From Hypsibius dujardini (Eukaryota > Tardigrada > Eutardigrada > Parachela > Hypsibiidae): 20,249 nucleotides of DNA. Location: assembly GCA_001579985.1 (NCBI GenBank), contig LRSR01007166.1, positions 1 to 20,249 on the forward strand, written 5' to 3'. The stretch's first letter is position 1. The number at the start of each line of letters is the position of its first letter. Below, in pieces: positions 1-9,156 of the stretch. The notes under the pieces were generated by a model. The model saw nothing but the letters and a program-made list of their open reading frames with translations, was not told the origin of the DNA and did not search any database. Made by a program: the position numbers and the translations under genes.

Positions 1-1
1 C

Positions 2-36
<35 letters not shown>

Positions 37-43
37 GACAGAC
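1..43. repeat. (GACA)n microsatellite
   Basis: Pure tetranucleotide repeat of about nine GACA units at the window's left edge, degenerating by about position 58. It lies in the intron just upstream of the first visible ABHD12-like exon. The same unit recurs in other introns of this window. Confidence 0.97.
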
Positions 44-169
44 GTACAAGGAGACAGATAGTCTAGGGAATTGTGATGCCTTGCTTTGAGTCATCAGTTC
101 GGTAGTTTGTGATAGTTATTATGTAGTTACGTTTTTTTATTGGGGCGTGTTTTCTCCTTTCATTTTCAG

Positions 170-515
170 ACGCAGTTTATCGAGCGACAGGGCTTGAAAG
201 TGGACGGTCTGATTTTGGATAGTCCTTTCTCCGACTTGGAGGATGCAATGAGAAGCCATCCTTTGCTCTTTCCGCTCCATTTTGTACCGGGTTTCACGGA
301 GACTGTCGCAAAGGCCATGAAAATCATGGAGGTACGTCTCCAAATGAACTTAAGGAAGCAAAATACATTGCATCTGTAGACCTTGGTTACCGTCATCACG
401 AAGAGGGAACATTGTAGTTGAGAACGCATTTGAATACGGAGGCACATTACATGCAAACGCACAAAGACATTCAGATGCACAGATACTCAAACAGTCAGGA
501 TGATAGACAAACGGA

Positions 516-556
<41 letters not shown>

Positions 557-1012
557 GGCAGACAGACAGACAGACAGACAGGCAGACAGACAGGTAGGGA
601 GGCAGGGATTCTGACTACCATACGGAAAGATAGATTAGCTAATAGAACGGCTAGGCGATTAACCTATTTGATCGCTTCCCATTGGGAAATATAGAAGCTG
701 TCCAAACTGTCGATTATACGTTTTCAGGTTAATCTGAATAATTCCGCGGCTGTATTGACCCTTCGGCTGCCAATCCTCATCCTCCACGCGGAGGACGATA
801 ACGTTGTCCCGTTCCACCTCGGTCAGAAGCTCTACAACATTGCTCAAACTCGGGACGCTCCGGTGTCTTTCGTCACGTTCAGGCGTGAACTCGGATACGG
901 CCACAAAGGCATCTACCAGGACCCAGATCTCCCGCGGATAGTCAACGACTTCTTCGACGTGTGCCGACGCCATGGTGGCAGAGTCCCCAACGCCCCACCC
1001 CTTGAAGCTTAG
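170..1012 (+). CDS. ABHD12: ABHD12-like alpha/beta hydrolase, copy A (3' part, two exons)
   Basis: The C-terminal half of a serine hydrolase of the ABHD12 type, whose known vertebrate member is an ER-membrane lysophosphatidylserine and monoacylglycerol lipase. Exon 170-331 follows a pyrimidine-rich acceptor (TTTTCAG) and ends at GAG|GTACGT, in phase 0. Exon 728-1012 follows another TTTTCAG and ends at TAG. The joined exons give 148 residues. Visible family motifs are DGLILDSPF, then LILHAEDD carrying the catalytic Asp, then LGYGHKGIY carrying the catalytic His; the last two closely match copy B and ABHD12 in general. The GHSLG nucleophile exon lies left of the window. The intron 332-727 (396 nt) holds a (GACA)n tract. 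Copy B lies 1.2 kb downstream on the same strand, so this is a tandem duplication. ABHD12 is preferred to ABHD13 or other relatives because of the HAEDD and GYxHKxIY context. The precise orthology is inference. Confidence 0.8.
515..593. repeat. (GACA)n microsatellite with GGCA interruptions
   Basis: About nineteen tetranucleotide units, mostly GACA with a few GGCA, inside the intron between the two visible exons of ABHD12 copy A. Confidence 0.97.
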
Positions 1013-2177
1013 GAAACCCTTCTCCGCTCTGGCTTTTGCTTCGATACACTGGTGGCCTTTTATCCGTCATGCACAAATCCCGCAGCAGTTTCCATTCAGC
1101 CGATCGGTGGCTAATCGTACTCTCTTCCAGTTCACCCTTATTCCCGTTGGAAAGTCAATGGTTGGGCTTTCTTTCCGTTCGCGGATTGTCTCCTTGGTTT
1201 TGAATTTTCACGGGCAACTAGCGTTTTGCTTTCACTGTTGATTTTTTAATGTAGCTAAGTGTTCTTTGGTTTAGATACATTTAGTTGTGAGCTCTTGCTG
1301 TACCTTCTGAGCAATTCATTTCTAGTCCAGTCATTTTCGATGGTTCGCTTTGATAGGACCGAGGGAAAAAAAACGCACACTCGTGCAAATTTGCATTTAA
1401 AACTTCGATTACTAAGATTGAAGCGGGTCCGACTGTACTATTCCAGGCATAATAATAGGAATAATAATAATAGGAATCAGGTCCAGGACTGGAACTGGAT
1501 CAAGTGAATTTCCATTTCGCAAAGTTCCACGGTTCCAGTTAATTCCACAATTTCTATGTTTCATTCCAGTGGCAATTTTTATCATGAAAGAAGAATCTTC
1601 CCTGTACTTGTAATGGAAACGGTGGATTAGGAAGATCCAAATCCAATCCACGTTTCCACGCACTCCACTGACCAGTGAGTCCACTCCACAGGATTTTGCC
1701 GCTCCAAGTTATTCCACTGGGATTGGAACTGGAAGGAAGGAGGAAATCCACTGGAATTAGAGGAAATACTACTCCCACTGGAATTGGAGGTAGAACGGTC
1801 TGCTGGAATTGGATTGGACTCCAGCCAACAGCTGATTCATGCCGCAGCGGAGTCAATGCAACTGACAACAAAGAACAGTGCACTGCACACTGTACTTGTG
1901 CACACGTGGCACAAAGCTTGCACTAACCGAGTTAAGCCATTACACTCGTTACCTGACTGTCGTACACAGCTCCGAGTTGAATGCTTAATTCGGTCCGCGC
2001 AAGGTTTTTGTTACATGTGTAGTAAAACCTTCGACCCTTCTTCACTTTGCATCGCAAAACAAAGAATGGTTAATCGGTTTAAACAATGGCAATAATTCCT
2101 ACGGGAGCTGCCCCTTTATTTTAAGCCATCATTCAATCTTGGACGCTTGGACTGGAATTTGAATTGCCTAATTAATC
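1013..2177. other. Intergenic spacer between the tandem ABHD12 copies
   Basis: I see no convincing gene here. From about 1436 to 1835 the DNA is a degenerate low-complexity tract built from variants of CCACTGGAATTGGA and TTCCAGT, preceded by a short ATAATA run. The rest is unique and moderately AT-rich. The promoter of copy B must lie near its right end, but I cannot point to a TATA or initiator element with confidence. Confidence 0.6.
1436..1835. repeat. Degenerate TGGAAT-type simple repeat
   Basis: The words GGAATT, CACTGG, GGAACTGG and their complements recur irregularly for about 400 bp. No fixed period holds over more than a few units, so this is a decayed simple-sequence tract rather than a clean minisatellite. 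Confidence 0.55.
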
Positions 2178-3195
2178 ATGGGCTCTTCTACGGTGGAAAA
2201 GAAAATCGAAGCAACAGTTGTTTTGTGGCGTGTATTGCTCTTCGCTTTGAGGCTCGGAGGATTCTTTATCGGCACCATTCTGGTTATTGGACTTGTTTTG
2301 GCGTTTCTCTTCAAGGTACGCTACGCGAAACGGTGTCTTTCCTCCAGCCTGTGCAAGTTTGCAGAATATGAGAGTTAGCCCATTTATTCTTGAGAGTTAT
2401 ATAAATTGGTAGATCGCTCGATTGATTGATGCATTGGAATGACGCGTTGGATGTGCTTGACTTTGGGTGATTGATTGACTGATTGAGGTGGGCTGATTGA
2501 TTGAACTTTGGCTGATGGATATGGGCATTGATTGAGTGATTGACGTGGGCTGATTGATTCAACTTTGGCTGATGGATATGGGCACTGATTGAGTGATTGA
2601 CGTGGGCTGATTGATTGCCTGTGGTTGATGGAGACGGGCATTGATTGATTGATTATTGGCTTGGCTTGAAACGGGCAAACGATCGATGTTTTTTATTTTA
2701 TGCCCTCAAGTTGTTCGATATTTTTTCTTTTCATTTGTTTTTCTTAGGTCTACCCCTGGACCGTCGGCTACGTTATCTTCATGAATCACATTCATTTCCC
2801 GCCGTTTCGCAATTACTCGGACTTTGAGTCGCACGGACTGCACGGCCAGAACCTGTACTTGACCAGCGGTGACAACCGACTGGGCGTGTGGAAGCTCCAA
2901 CCGCAGTTGCACTCCTCCGACCCGACGACCACCCCGGTCGTGCTGTACATCCACGGAGCGCAGGGCTCGAGAGCGGCCTACCATCGCGTGCAGATGTACC
3001 GGATTCTGCTGGAAATGGGCTCGCCTGTCGTCACCTTTGACTATAGGGGCTACGGCGATTCCACCGGCATTCCGACATCGGAGCTGGACTTGTTCAAGGA
3101 CGCCATGGTGGTTTATCGATGGACAAGAGCGCAGTTCTCGGATAGACCAATCTTTATTTGGGGCCATTCGCTGGGTAAAACTATGCAAAGAGGGG

Positions 3196-3235
<40 letters not shown>

Positions 3236-3887
3236 CAAGCAGGCAGGCAAGCAGACAGACAGACAGGCAGACAGGCAGGCAGGCAGGCAGGCAAGCAGGC
3301 AGGCAGGCAAGCAGACAGACAGACAGACAGTTAAGCAAGCAGACAGACAGACAGACAGACAGACAGACAGGTCGTTAAATGGTTATTCCTTTTCAGGCAC
3401 GGGTGTCTCAGCTCGACTGGTCGAAACCGTGGAAATCTCCGGCGGCGGTCAAGGCGTCATCGACGGCCTCATTCTCGACAGCCCGTACTCCAGCATGTTC
3501 GACGTGATGCGTCTCAGTCCGCTCCTTCACCTCTTCCACGAAGTGCCGCACTTCACCCAACTCCTCCTGGCCGCCCTGGAGGAGGCCGACGTGACCCTCA
3601 ACAGTTCCGACCGTATCCGGTCCACCCGCACGCCGTTGCTGATCCTCCACGCGGAGGACGACTGGGTGATCCCGGTCAAGTTGGGCCGGAAGATATTTGA
3701 GGTAGCCCAACGGCGGAGTGAGCTCTTTCCCGGCGTGGTTAGCGAGTATGTGGAGTACAGTTCGCGATTGAAGTACGGCCATCGCGGCATCTACCGGGAT
3801 CCGCTACTACCGGGAAGGGTGCTCAATTTCGCGGCCAAGGCGGCCGAATGGCGGCATGCCAATGCTGCAGGCGCAGCGGGAGGATAG
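2178..3887 (+). CDS. ABHD12: ABHD12-like alpha/beta hydrolase, copy B (complete, three exons)
   Basis: A predicted membrane-anchored serine hydrolase of 351 aa, against about 400 aa for vertebrate ABHD12. Exons 2178-2315, 2748-3174 and 3397-3887 join at phases 0 and 1 with canonical GT..AG borders. The start ATG has A at -3 and G at +4. Residues about 14-45 form one hydrophobic membrane segment. MNHIHFPPF follows, matching the family's conserved post-membrane stretch. The oxyanion loop YIHGAQG is at 113-119. The nucleophile Ser187 lies in GHSLG, and its final Gly codon is split by intron 2. The catalytic Asp lies in HAEDD (276/277), and His317 in KYGHRGIY. By analogy with ABHD12 it would hydrolyse lysophosphatidylserine or monoacylglycerols at the ER membrane; substrate is inference. 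The family usually has HGNAG where this has HGAQG. Intron 2 is stop-free and a multiple of three, so naive ORF calling reads through it. The tail after position 330 is Ala/Gly-rich and unlike the family. Confidence 0.85.
2475..2661. repeat. 57-bp minisatellite in ABHD12-B intron 1
   Basis: Units begin at 2491, 2548 and 2605, exactly 57 bp apart, with a partial unit before them. Each contains GGCTGATTGATT, an ATGGATATGGGCA-type block and GATTGAGTGATTGACG; the third copy is the most diverged. The flanks (2420-2490 and 2640-2665) are looser GATT-rich sequence. Because 57 is divisible by three, the minus strand shows a spurious repetitive ORF. Confidence 0.9.
3195..3371. repeat. (GGCA)n/(GACA)n microsatellite in ABHD12-B intron 2
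   Basis: A long tetranucleotide array of GGCA units with blocks of AAGCA and GACA, ending in pure GACA. It fills most of the 222-nt intron that splits the GHSLG motif. It also creates a stop-free forward frame and Cys/Leu/Pro/Ala-type shadow ORFs on the minus strand. Confidence 0.97.
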
Positions 3888-4120
3888 TCCGGGTGTTTTT
3901 CTCCATGCTCAGCTGACCCCCTCAGTTTGTTTTCCCAACCAAATTCTCTTCATCATGCTCAATATTTGTACTTCTGTTATGGAACATTTGGTTAAGAAGG
4001 CAACAAGTTATTTTCTACCCTCCTTTGTGTTCTCGTTCTGTGGAAAAAAATGACCCGCCTCAACGAGAGAAACTTCGGACTCTCATTGAAGCAAAGGTCC
4101 AGACATTCATCCATGAAGCA

Positions 4121-4442
4121 TTCGACGGTGGGCCACTTTTGACGGTAGGACACTTTGACGGTGGGACACTTTGACGGTGGGCCACTTTGACGGTGGGCCA
4201 CTTTTGACGGTGGGACACTTTGACGGTGGGCCACTTTTGACGGTGGGACACTTTGACAGTGGGCCATTTTGACGGTGGGACACTTTGACGGTGGGCCACT
4301 TGGACGGTGGGACACTTTGACGGTGGGACACTTTGACGGTGGGCCACTTTGACGGTGGGACACTTTGACGGTGGGCCACTTTGACGGTGGGACACTTTGA
4401 CGGTGGGCCAATTCGACGGTGAGACACTTCGACGGCGGGCCT
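4121..4442. repeat. 16/17-bp GACGGTGGG minisatellite, about 20 units
   Basis: About twenty units of the form GACGGTGGG(C/A)CACTTT, with one extra T in some units. The unit carries either GCCAC or GACAC after GGTGG, and the two variants nearly alternate along the array, implying a two-unit higher-order repeat of about 32 bp. A unit length of 16 makes all three minus-strand frames repetitive and open for long stretches. I do not regard these as genes. Confidence 0.95.
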
Positions 4443-5538
4443 CTATTTCTATACCTTGACCCTTTGTCCACCTCCATCCATGCCCTTGACGTACCTGGCT
4501 TGGTTAAGTTTTCATAATCATAATCTGAATGATAAGCTACACATGATATGGCAAGTGTAAACATCCACGCAATTTCAACAATCGCTCTATGCCTGCATTA
4601 CTGTAAAATGCAAATGCACTTTGCACCCAATATTCGAAATTCCCAGATTTCTCTTTAATTATCCGAGTGAAGCGGCGGTCTCTACGATTTTGCGTATAAC
4701 CTTTCCTTCTAAAATGAGCGCAGGATCATCGAAAATCGACTCCGAACGAGGTTAGTTGCGACATTCCTTGAGACGTCTTTTATGAACGATCTCACATCTT
4801 TAGTTCATGAAAAATAACCCCCTCTCTGCATGATTTAACTTTCATAAATTATACTGCAGCATTGTAATTTAGCAGTATATTATTGCTAAATTTCATTTAC
4901 ATTTTATACGAATACTTTCGTGTCGATCTTTTATTTAGTGGATCCCGAATTTCGTTTTTTCTACCAAATATAAATCAATCAAGTACGACACGATGACGTG
5001 CAGAGACCAAACCAGCCGTTGTAATTAACCAATAATATAGTAACAAACGCACTTCAAACATTTAAAAATGTGACTGACTCAACTTTTGGATAGTCGAGTA
5101 GCTCGCCAACTCGGATTTCAGAATCCGAAGAGAAAAAGAATGTTAATGTCCAGTTAGGACCCGAGCGGTCAAGATTTGATAATTTTGTTCTTTTCCGGGC
5201 CTTGATAAACGGCTTGAAATCGGTATGTGTGTTCGTGGCTTAGTGGTTTGTACGGGATCTTATTGTATATCATGCATTTGCTTTGAAACAGGTATACTTC
5301 AATAGGTGCGTCTCAGTAAAAGTGTGTTGTTTCTACAGGTAGTCATAACCTTGCAGGAGGTGCACGGTTCGTTCCCCAGTCTGAACCTTTTTTTTCAATT
5401 GCCCTAAAATTTGTATTCCAAGTATTTACTGTTAAAAATCTCCCTATCTTTCTCTTATTCGGTCTTTCGTTCCATCTGTTTGTCTTTCTGTCTTTTTTTT
5501 CGGATTCTCTGTCCTTTTGTCTTTCTGTCTCTCTGTAT
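4443..5538. other. AT-rich intergenic DNA, no gene seen
   Basis: Unique AT-rich sequence without a convincing coding frame. The only structured trace is a weak tRNA-like or SINE-like segment near 5236-5395, listed separately. Confidence 0.6.
5236..5395 (+). ncRNA. Possible degenerate tRNA-derived (SINE-like) Pol III segment
   Basis: TGGCTTAGTGG at 5236-5246 fits the tRNA A-box pattern TRGCNNAGYGG. GGTTCGTTCCC at 5366-5376 is a two-mismatch B-box. GGTTC..GAACC can pair around it and is followed directly by eight T at 5388-5395, a Pol III-type terminator. The A-to-B distance (about 130 nt) is too long for a normal tRNA and no cloverleaf is evident. Chance resemblance is quite possible. Confidence 0.2.
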
Positions 5539-7046
5539 TTGCCGGGAACCTCGGGGAAAAAAACTGCCGCGACCACTTCCACACTGAAGATTTCAACACT
5601 GCCAACAAACAGGTGCGTTCGTGTCGAGGAGGTCGCGGCGATTTTCTTCCCCGAAGTTCCCTGCATTGTGCTTTTCAGGGTAAATAAGCCTTGGCGGAGC
5701 TTAAGTACGCCATCACGCGATTGGTTCTGGCTTCCAACCGGAAGTACGTGCGATGGAGGTTCGGCTAAGATGTTACAGTGGTGTGCCGGTGGGGGGCTTC
5801 AATCGACTGATTGATTGAAAATACGGATTTTTGTTTTACGTGCCACACGCCGGTTGATTGATTGAAATTATTTGACCGGCATGCAAAACGAAAATCCGTA
5901 TTTTCGATCAATCAATCGATCTAGGCCCCCCACCGACGCACCACTGTCACATCTGTGCCGAAACCCATCGCATGCACTTCCGGTTCGACGCAGATCCCGA
6001 ACCAATCGCCTGATGGCGTACTAAAGTTCCGCCAAGGCTGATTTGTCTTGAAAAGTATAATGCCGGGAACTTCGGGGAAGAAAACTGCCGCAACCTCTTC
6101 AAAACTGAAGACTTCAACTCTGCCAGCAAAAAGGTGCGTACGTATCGAGGAGGTCGCGGCGGTTTTCTTCCCCGAAGCTCACCGCCTTGTGTTTTTTAGG
6201 GATAATCTGCCTCAACGGGACTTGAGAGTACTACCACCCGATTGGTTCGGGATCTGGCGTTCACTCGGAAGTGCGTGCGATGGAGGTTCGGATAAGATGT
6301 GACAGTGGTGCGTCGGTGGGGGGCTTAGATCGATTGATTGATTGAAAATACGGATTTTCGATCAATCAATCGATCTAAGCCTCCCACCGACGCACCACTG
6401 TCACATTTGTGCCGGAACTCATCGCATGCACTTCCGGTTCGACGCCAGATCCCGAAACAATCGCCTGATGGCGTACTAAAGTTCCGCCAAGGCTGATTTG
6501 CCTTGAAAAGCACAATGTCAGGAACTTCGGGGAAGAAAACTGCCGCGACCTCTTCAAAACTGAAAACTTCAACTCTGCCAGCAAAAAGGTGCGTTCGTGT
6601 CGAGGAGGTCGCGGCGGTTTTCTTCCCCGAAGCTCACCGCATTGTGGTTTTCAGGTATAATCTGCCTCAACGAGACTTGAGAGCACCACCACCCGATTGG
6701 TTCGGGGTCTGGCGTCCAACTGGAAGTGCGTGCGATGGAGGTTCGGCACAGATGATACAATGGTGCGTCGGTGGCGGGCTTCAATTGATTGATTGATTGA
6801 AAATACAGATTTTTCTTTTGCGTGCCACACGGCCGATGATTGATTGAAATTATTTGAGAGGCACGCAAAACGAAAATCCGTATTTTCGATCAATCAATCG
6901 ATCGAAACCTTTCATGAACGCACCACTGAAAGAGCTGTGCTGAAATCACATCTCACGCACTTCCGGTTGGACGCCTGAAAGCACAATACCGGGAACTTAG
7001 GAGGAGAAAATCGCCGCGATCTCGACACGACCGCACCTTCTTGCTG
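5539..7046. repeat. Array of nested palindromes (foldback-like repeat), about 3.3 units
   Basis: Two modules alternate with their own inverted copies. Module P (core CTTCGGGGAAGAAAAC) is forward at 5539, 6061, 6516 and, diverged, 6987. It is inverted at about 5625-5663, 6147-6181 and 6601-6634. Module Q (TTGGTTC.. CCGGAAGT.. GGTGCGTCGGTGG..) is forward at about 5721-5827, 6241-6356 and 6698-6808. It is inverted at about 5893-6010, 6352-6470 and 6880-6975. The order is P P' Q Q' repeated. Direct periods are 522, 455 and 471 bp. The first and third Q/Q' junctions hold an extra segment of about 70 bp with its own inverted arms (ACGTGCC / GGCATGC), which the second lacks. The whole array is roughly symmetric about 6351. 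Foldback transposons or amplified MITE-like elements are the nearest known classes. No transposase is encoded, and the short ORFs in it simply read the palindrome. Confidence 0.85.
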
Positions 7047-7065
7047 CAAATCCCATTTTTGCTTT

Positions 7066-7068
7066 TGC

Positions 7069-7110
<42 letters not shown>
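7066..7110. repeat. (CTGT)n microsatellite
   Basis: About eleven CTGT/TCTG units, the complement of the GACA unit in the ABHD12 introns, lying directly right of the palindromic array. Confidence 0.95.
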
Positions 7111-7111
<1 letters not shown>

Positions 7112-8298
7112 TTGTCTCTCTGTTTTTCAGTCTGTTTTATTATGAGATTTTTGTGTCTATCAAATATTTTTCTTGTTTTACTATGTTTGTTTTTGGTCCT
7201 ACGTAGATTTCACATCAACTGTAGTTCCCTTGTTCTTCGCGAATCAACAATTCCTGTATTGAAATGGCGGTATGTAAGTAGGAAATTAACAAACCCGCGC
7301 CAATCTGAAATAAGTTAGTGATTGATTTCCTATTTTAAATTTCGTTAATAACATGGATGGCATAGGGTAATTTTGGTTTACCGATTTGTTTAGTTTAAGG
7401 ATCTGTGCAAAGGTGAGGAAACTTGTTCCAATCCGATGCCTCTTCCAGTCTGAGTCTGGCCTGTGAGGAAACGTGTTCCAATACCAGGTCAGGTCTCCAC
7501 CAGATGAACTATAATATATAATTCAACATACTTGTCAAGGCGAGGAAACGTGTTCCAAGCCAACAAAATAATCAATCAATAGGTCAGACTGTAGGTCAGG
7601 GTTCAGGTACTTGTTCCGGCGCTGTCTTCAAAAACAACAAATAATTTAAGGTAAGCTGGGGAGGAAACGTGTTCCAATCCAGAAATAGGGATCTTATTAT
7701 TTATTCCGATCGATTTCTTTCGAAATTAGTTTAGTTTATTTGTCTCATCCATAATTTTATTCCAGAGGGACGCTGATCAACTGTTCTCGTGGACATTGTG
7801 ATTATTTTGTCCAATCTTTATTTTTTATTGTATATTACGGGATGGCATAACTAAGAATTGTTGATATGTGAAATTCCAGAGTTTAAAATTTGCTTGTCTG
7901 TGTCACGCGGTAACAATTATGCTTTTATAGGTTGTCCTCTAGTTGCCTTGTTGCCTGCCTCTCTCTGTAAAATATTTCCAAGTCGCAGCCTCAATTACGT
8001 TGCGTATCTTTTTATGGAGTCAGTTTTCTACCCGTCGGTTTTGGAAAATCTTGTCACATTGTTGCCCTTTTCAACTGTCAACTGTTTTGCTACCTATCTA
8101 GCCGCCATCCCGCAGTACTAGAACTAGAATTCGTATTACCACTAGACTTTGCTATAATTCTTGTAAAAACTACATTTTGCCTTTTTCAATTTCTTTTTTT
8201 ACGTTTCCTTTTTCTGCGCAACCTTTTCTTTTGCTCTATTTCCATGCTTTGTAGCTCAAGTTTTCACCAGCTACCATCTCGGCTTTTTTCTACCTTAG
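7111..8298. other. Noncoding AT-rich region upstream of the SGNH-like exon
   Basis: No convincing gene. It contains four copies of a 16-bp motif (listed separately). It ends in a long pyrimidine-rich tract leading to CTACCTTAG at 8290-8298, a good splice acceptor for the next exon. An open frame at 7858-8121 has no recognisable product and AT-rich composition, so I do not call it. Confidence 0.55.
7415..7676 (+). repeat. Four dispersed copies of 16-bp motif GAGGAAACGTGTTCCA
   Basis: Copies lie at 7415-7430 (one change, T for G at position 9), 7465-7480, 7542-7557 and 7661-7676. A diverged half-copy lies near 7605-7618. Spacings of 50, 77 and 119 bp are irregular and the DNA between is unique, so this is not a tandem repeat. 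GGAA and TTCC form short inverted arms around ACGTG. Function unknown. A fifth copy lies beyond the SGNH-like exon. Confidence 0.85.
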
Positions 8299-9102
8299 AG
8301 TCGGGGAACGTTCCACATCTCTGAGCAGACATCCGGCGACGAGAAGGACGCTAGAGCCAAGCCGGGCGTCGCTGTCGTTCATGGTTGGACGAATGCGCCG
8401 GTCCATTGCTTCGGCACTAGCATGATGCGTTCTTGCGTTCGGCGGATGAACTGTCTCAAGGGTGCTGACGTCCACGTCAACAGCTTTGGCGGGGCGAGGT
8501 TGATTACGGTTTTCTCTCAGTTGCGACAAGCCGTACGCGGTGGTGGCTGGCGCAAGCCGGGAGCAGAGCGCAAGCTCATTGTTCTGGAGGGTGGAACAAA
8601 CGACATTCACAGGCGGGCGCTCGACTGGAAGACTGGTGAATTCAATTTGGCGCTGATTCACATGGACGTTGAATCACTCGTCAATACCATCAAAACTGGC
8701 GTGGCTGAGTTTCGGGGAGTGTCTCAGAAGTTTCTGCTTGTCGGTGTGATGGACCGGTTTGACAGCCGATCGGCAGCAGATGCTGCTGCAAATCCTTCCG
8801 TTACCGAGGCTGAGTTTCAGTTCTTGCGTCGCGTCGGAATTCGTTTTTTCAACGAGAAGATTAGCCAGTGGGTTAAGAGCGGAGATTCTGCAGTGGCTGG
8901 TGTTCACTTTGTGGACATCTGGAAGCTTGGTGACTTCGTTGAGGAGGATCTTGTTGGTCGCGGTGGTTATGGAGTTCACTGTCGTTACGTGCCTACCAGC
9001 GAGCAGCGCAGCCAGCCGCGGTCCACTTATGATCCGCGGATGAAGTATCAGAACGTCATCCGGGAAGAAGCTCAGCGGATGGTGGACAAGAAGGGCCTCT
9101 AA
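8299..9102 (+). CDS. SGNH/GDSL-hydrolase-like protein (terminal exon, 5' part not found)
   Basis: A 267-codon exon opens right after a polypyrimidine tract and TTAG at 8295-8298 and ends with TAA. Its features fit the SGNH hydrolase fold, which is found in esterases and in some transposon proteins. Block I is GTS (Ser at 8419-8421) in place of GDS. Block II is FGGAR. Block III is EGGTNDIH, with the conserved Asn at 8599-8601. A GVH at 8971-8979 could supply the catalytic His. The Asp normally shortly before that His is not evident. The first in-frame ATG (8422) falls immediately after the block I Ser. Starting there would delete the nucleophile, so a splice from an upstream exon is more likely; I could not find that exon. 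The C-terminus is basic. Copies of the 16-bp motif flank it. It may be a host gene, a transposon auxiliary gene or a captured fragment. Assignment rests on motif pattern only. Confidence 0.55.
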   Translation, partial: SRGTFHISEQTSGDEKDARAKPGVAVVHGWTNAPVHCFGTSMMRSCVRRMNCLKGADVHVNSFGGARLITVFSQLRQAVRGGGWRKPGAERKLIVLEGGTNDIHRRALDWKTGEFNLALIHMDVESLVNTIKTGVAEFRGVSQKFLLVGVMDRFDSRSAADAAANPSVTEAEFQFLRRVGIRFFNEKISQWVKSGDSAVAGVHFVDIWKLGDFVEEDLVGRGGYGVHCRYVPTSEQRSQPRSTYDPRMKYQNVIREEAQRMVDKKGL

Positions 9103-9156
9103 TTTAGTCTACAATCTGAGTCGGGATTTCGCTTAGCCTTTTTTATAATAGCCGGG

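Noticed and set aside
2706-3378. Long minus- and plus-strand ORFs rich in Cys-Leu-Pro-Ala or Gly-Arg-Gln-Ala
   Set aside because: They read through the tetranucleotide microsatellite in ABHD12-B intron 2 and overlap the real exons in other frames.
3992-4564. Minus-strand repetitive ORFs with PPSK and PTVK repeats
   Set aside because: They are products of the 16/17-bp minisatellite, which leaves all three frames open over long stretches.
5343-6893. Short ORFs on both strands with a recurring TSGKKTAAT or FFPE sequence
   Set aside because: They repeat because the DNA is a palindromic array; the same reading appears on both strands and no known domain is present.
7415-7676. CRISPR-like direct repeats with unique spacers
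   Set aside because: The context is clearly eukaryotic, spacers vary from 34 to 103 bp, repeats are only 16 bp, and there are no cas genes.
7858-8121. Open frame of 87 codons
   Set aside because: AT-rich, hydrophobic by composition, no family resemblance, and it does not join in an evident way to the SGNH-like exon.
8422-9102. SGNH-like protein starting at ATG 8422
   Set aside because: This start removes the Ser of the GTS motif that directly precedes it; the frame is open back to a good splice acceptor at 8298.
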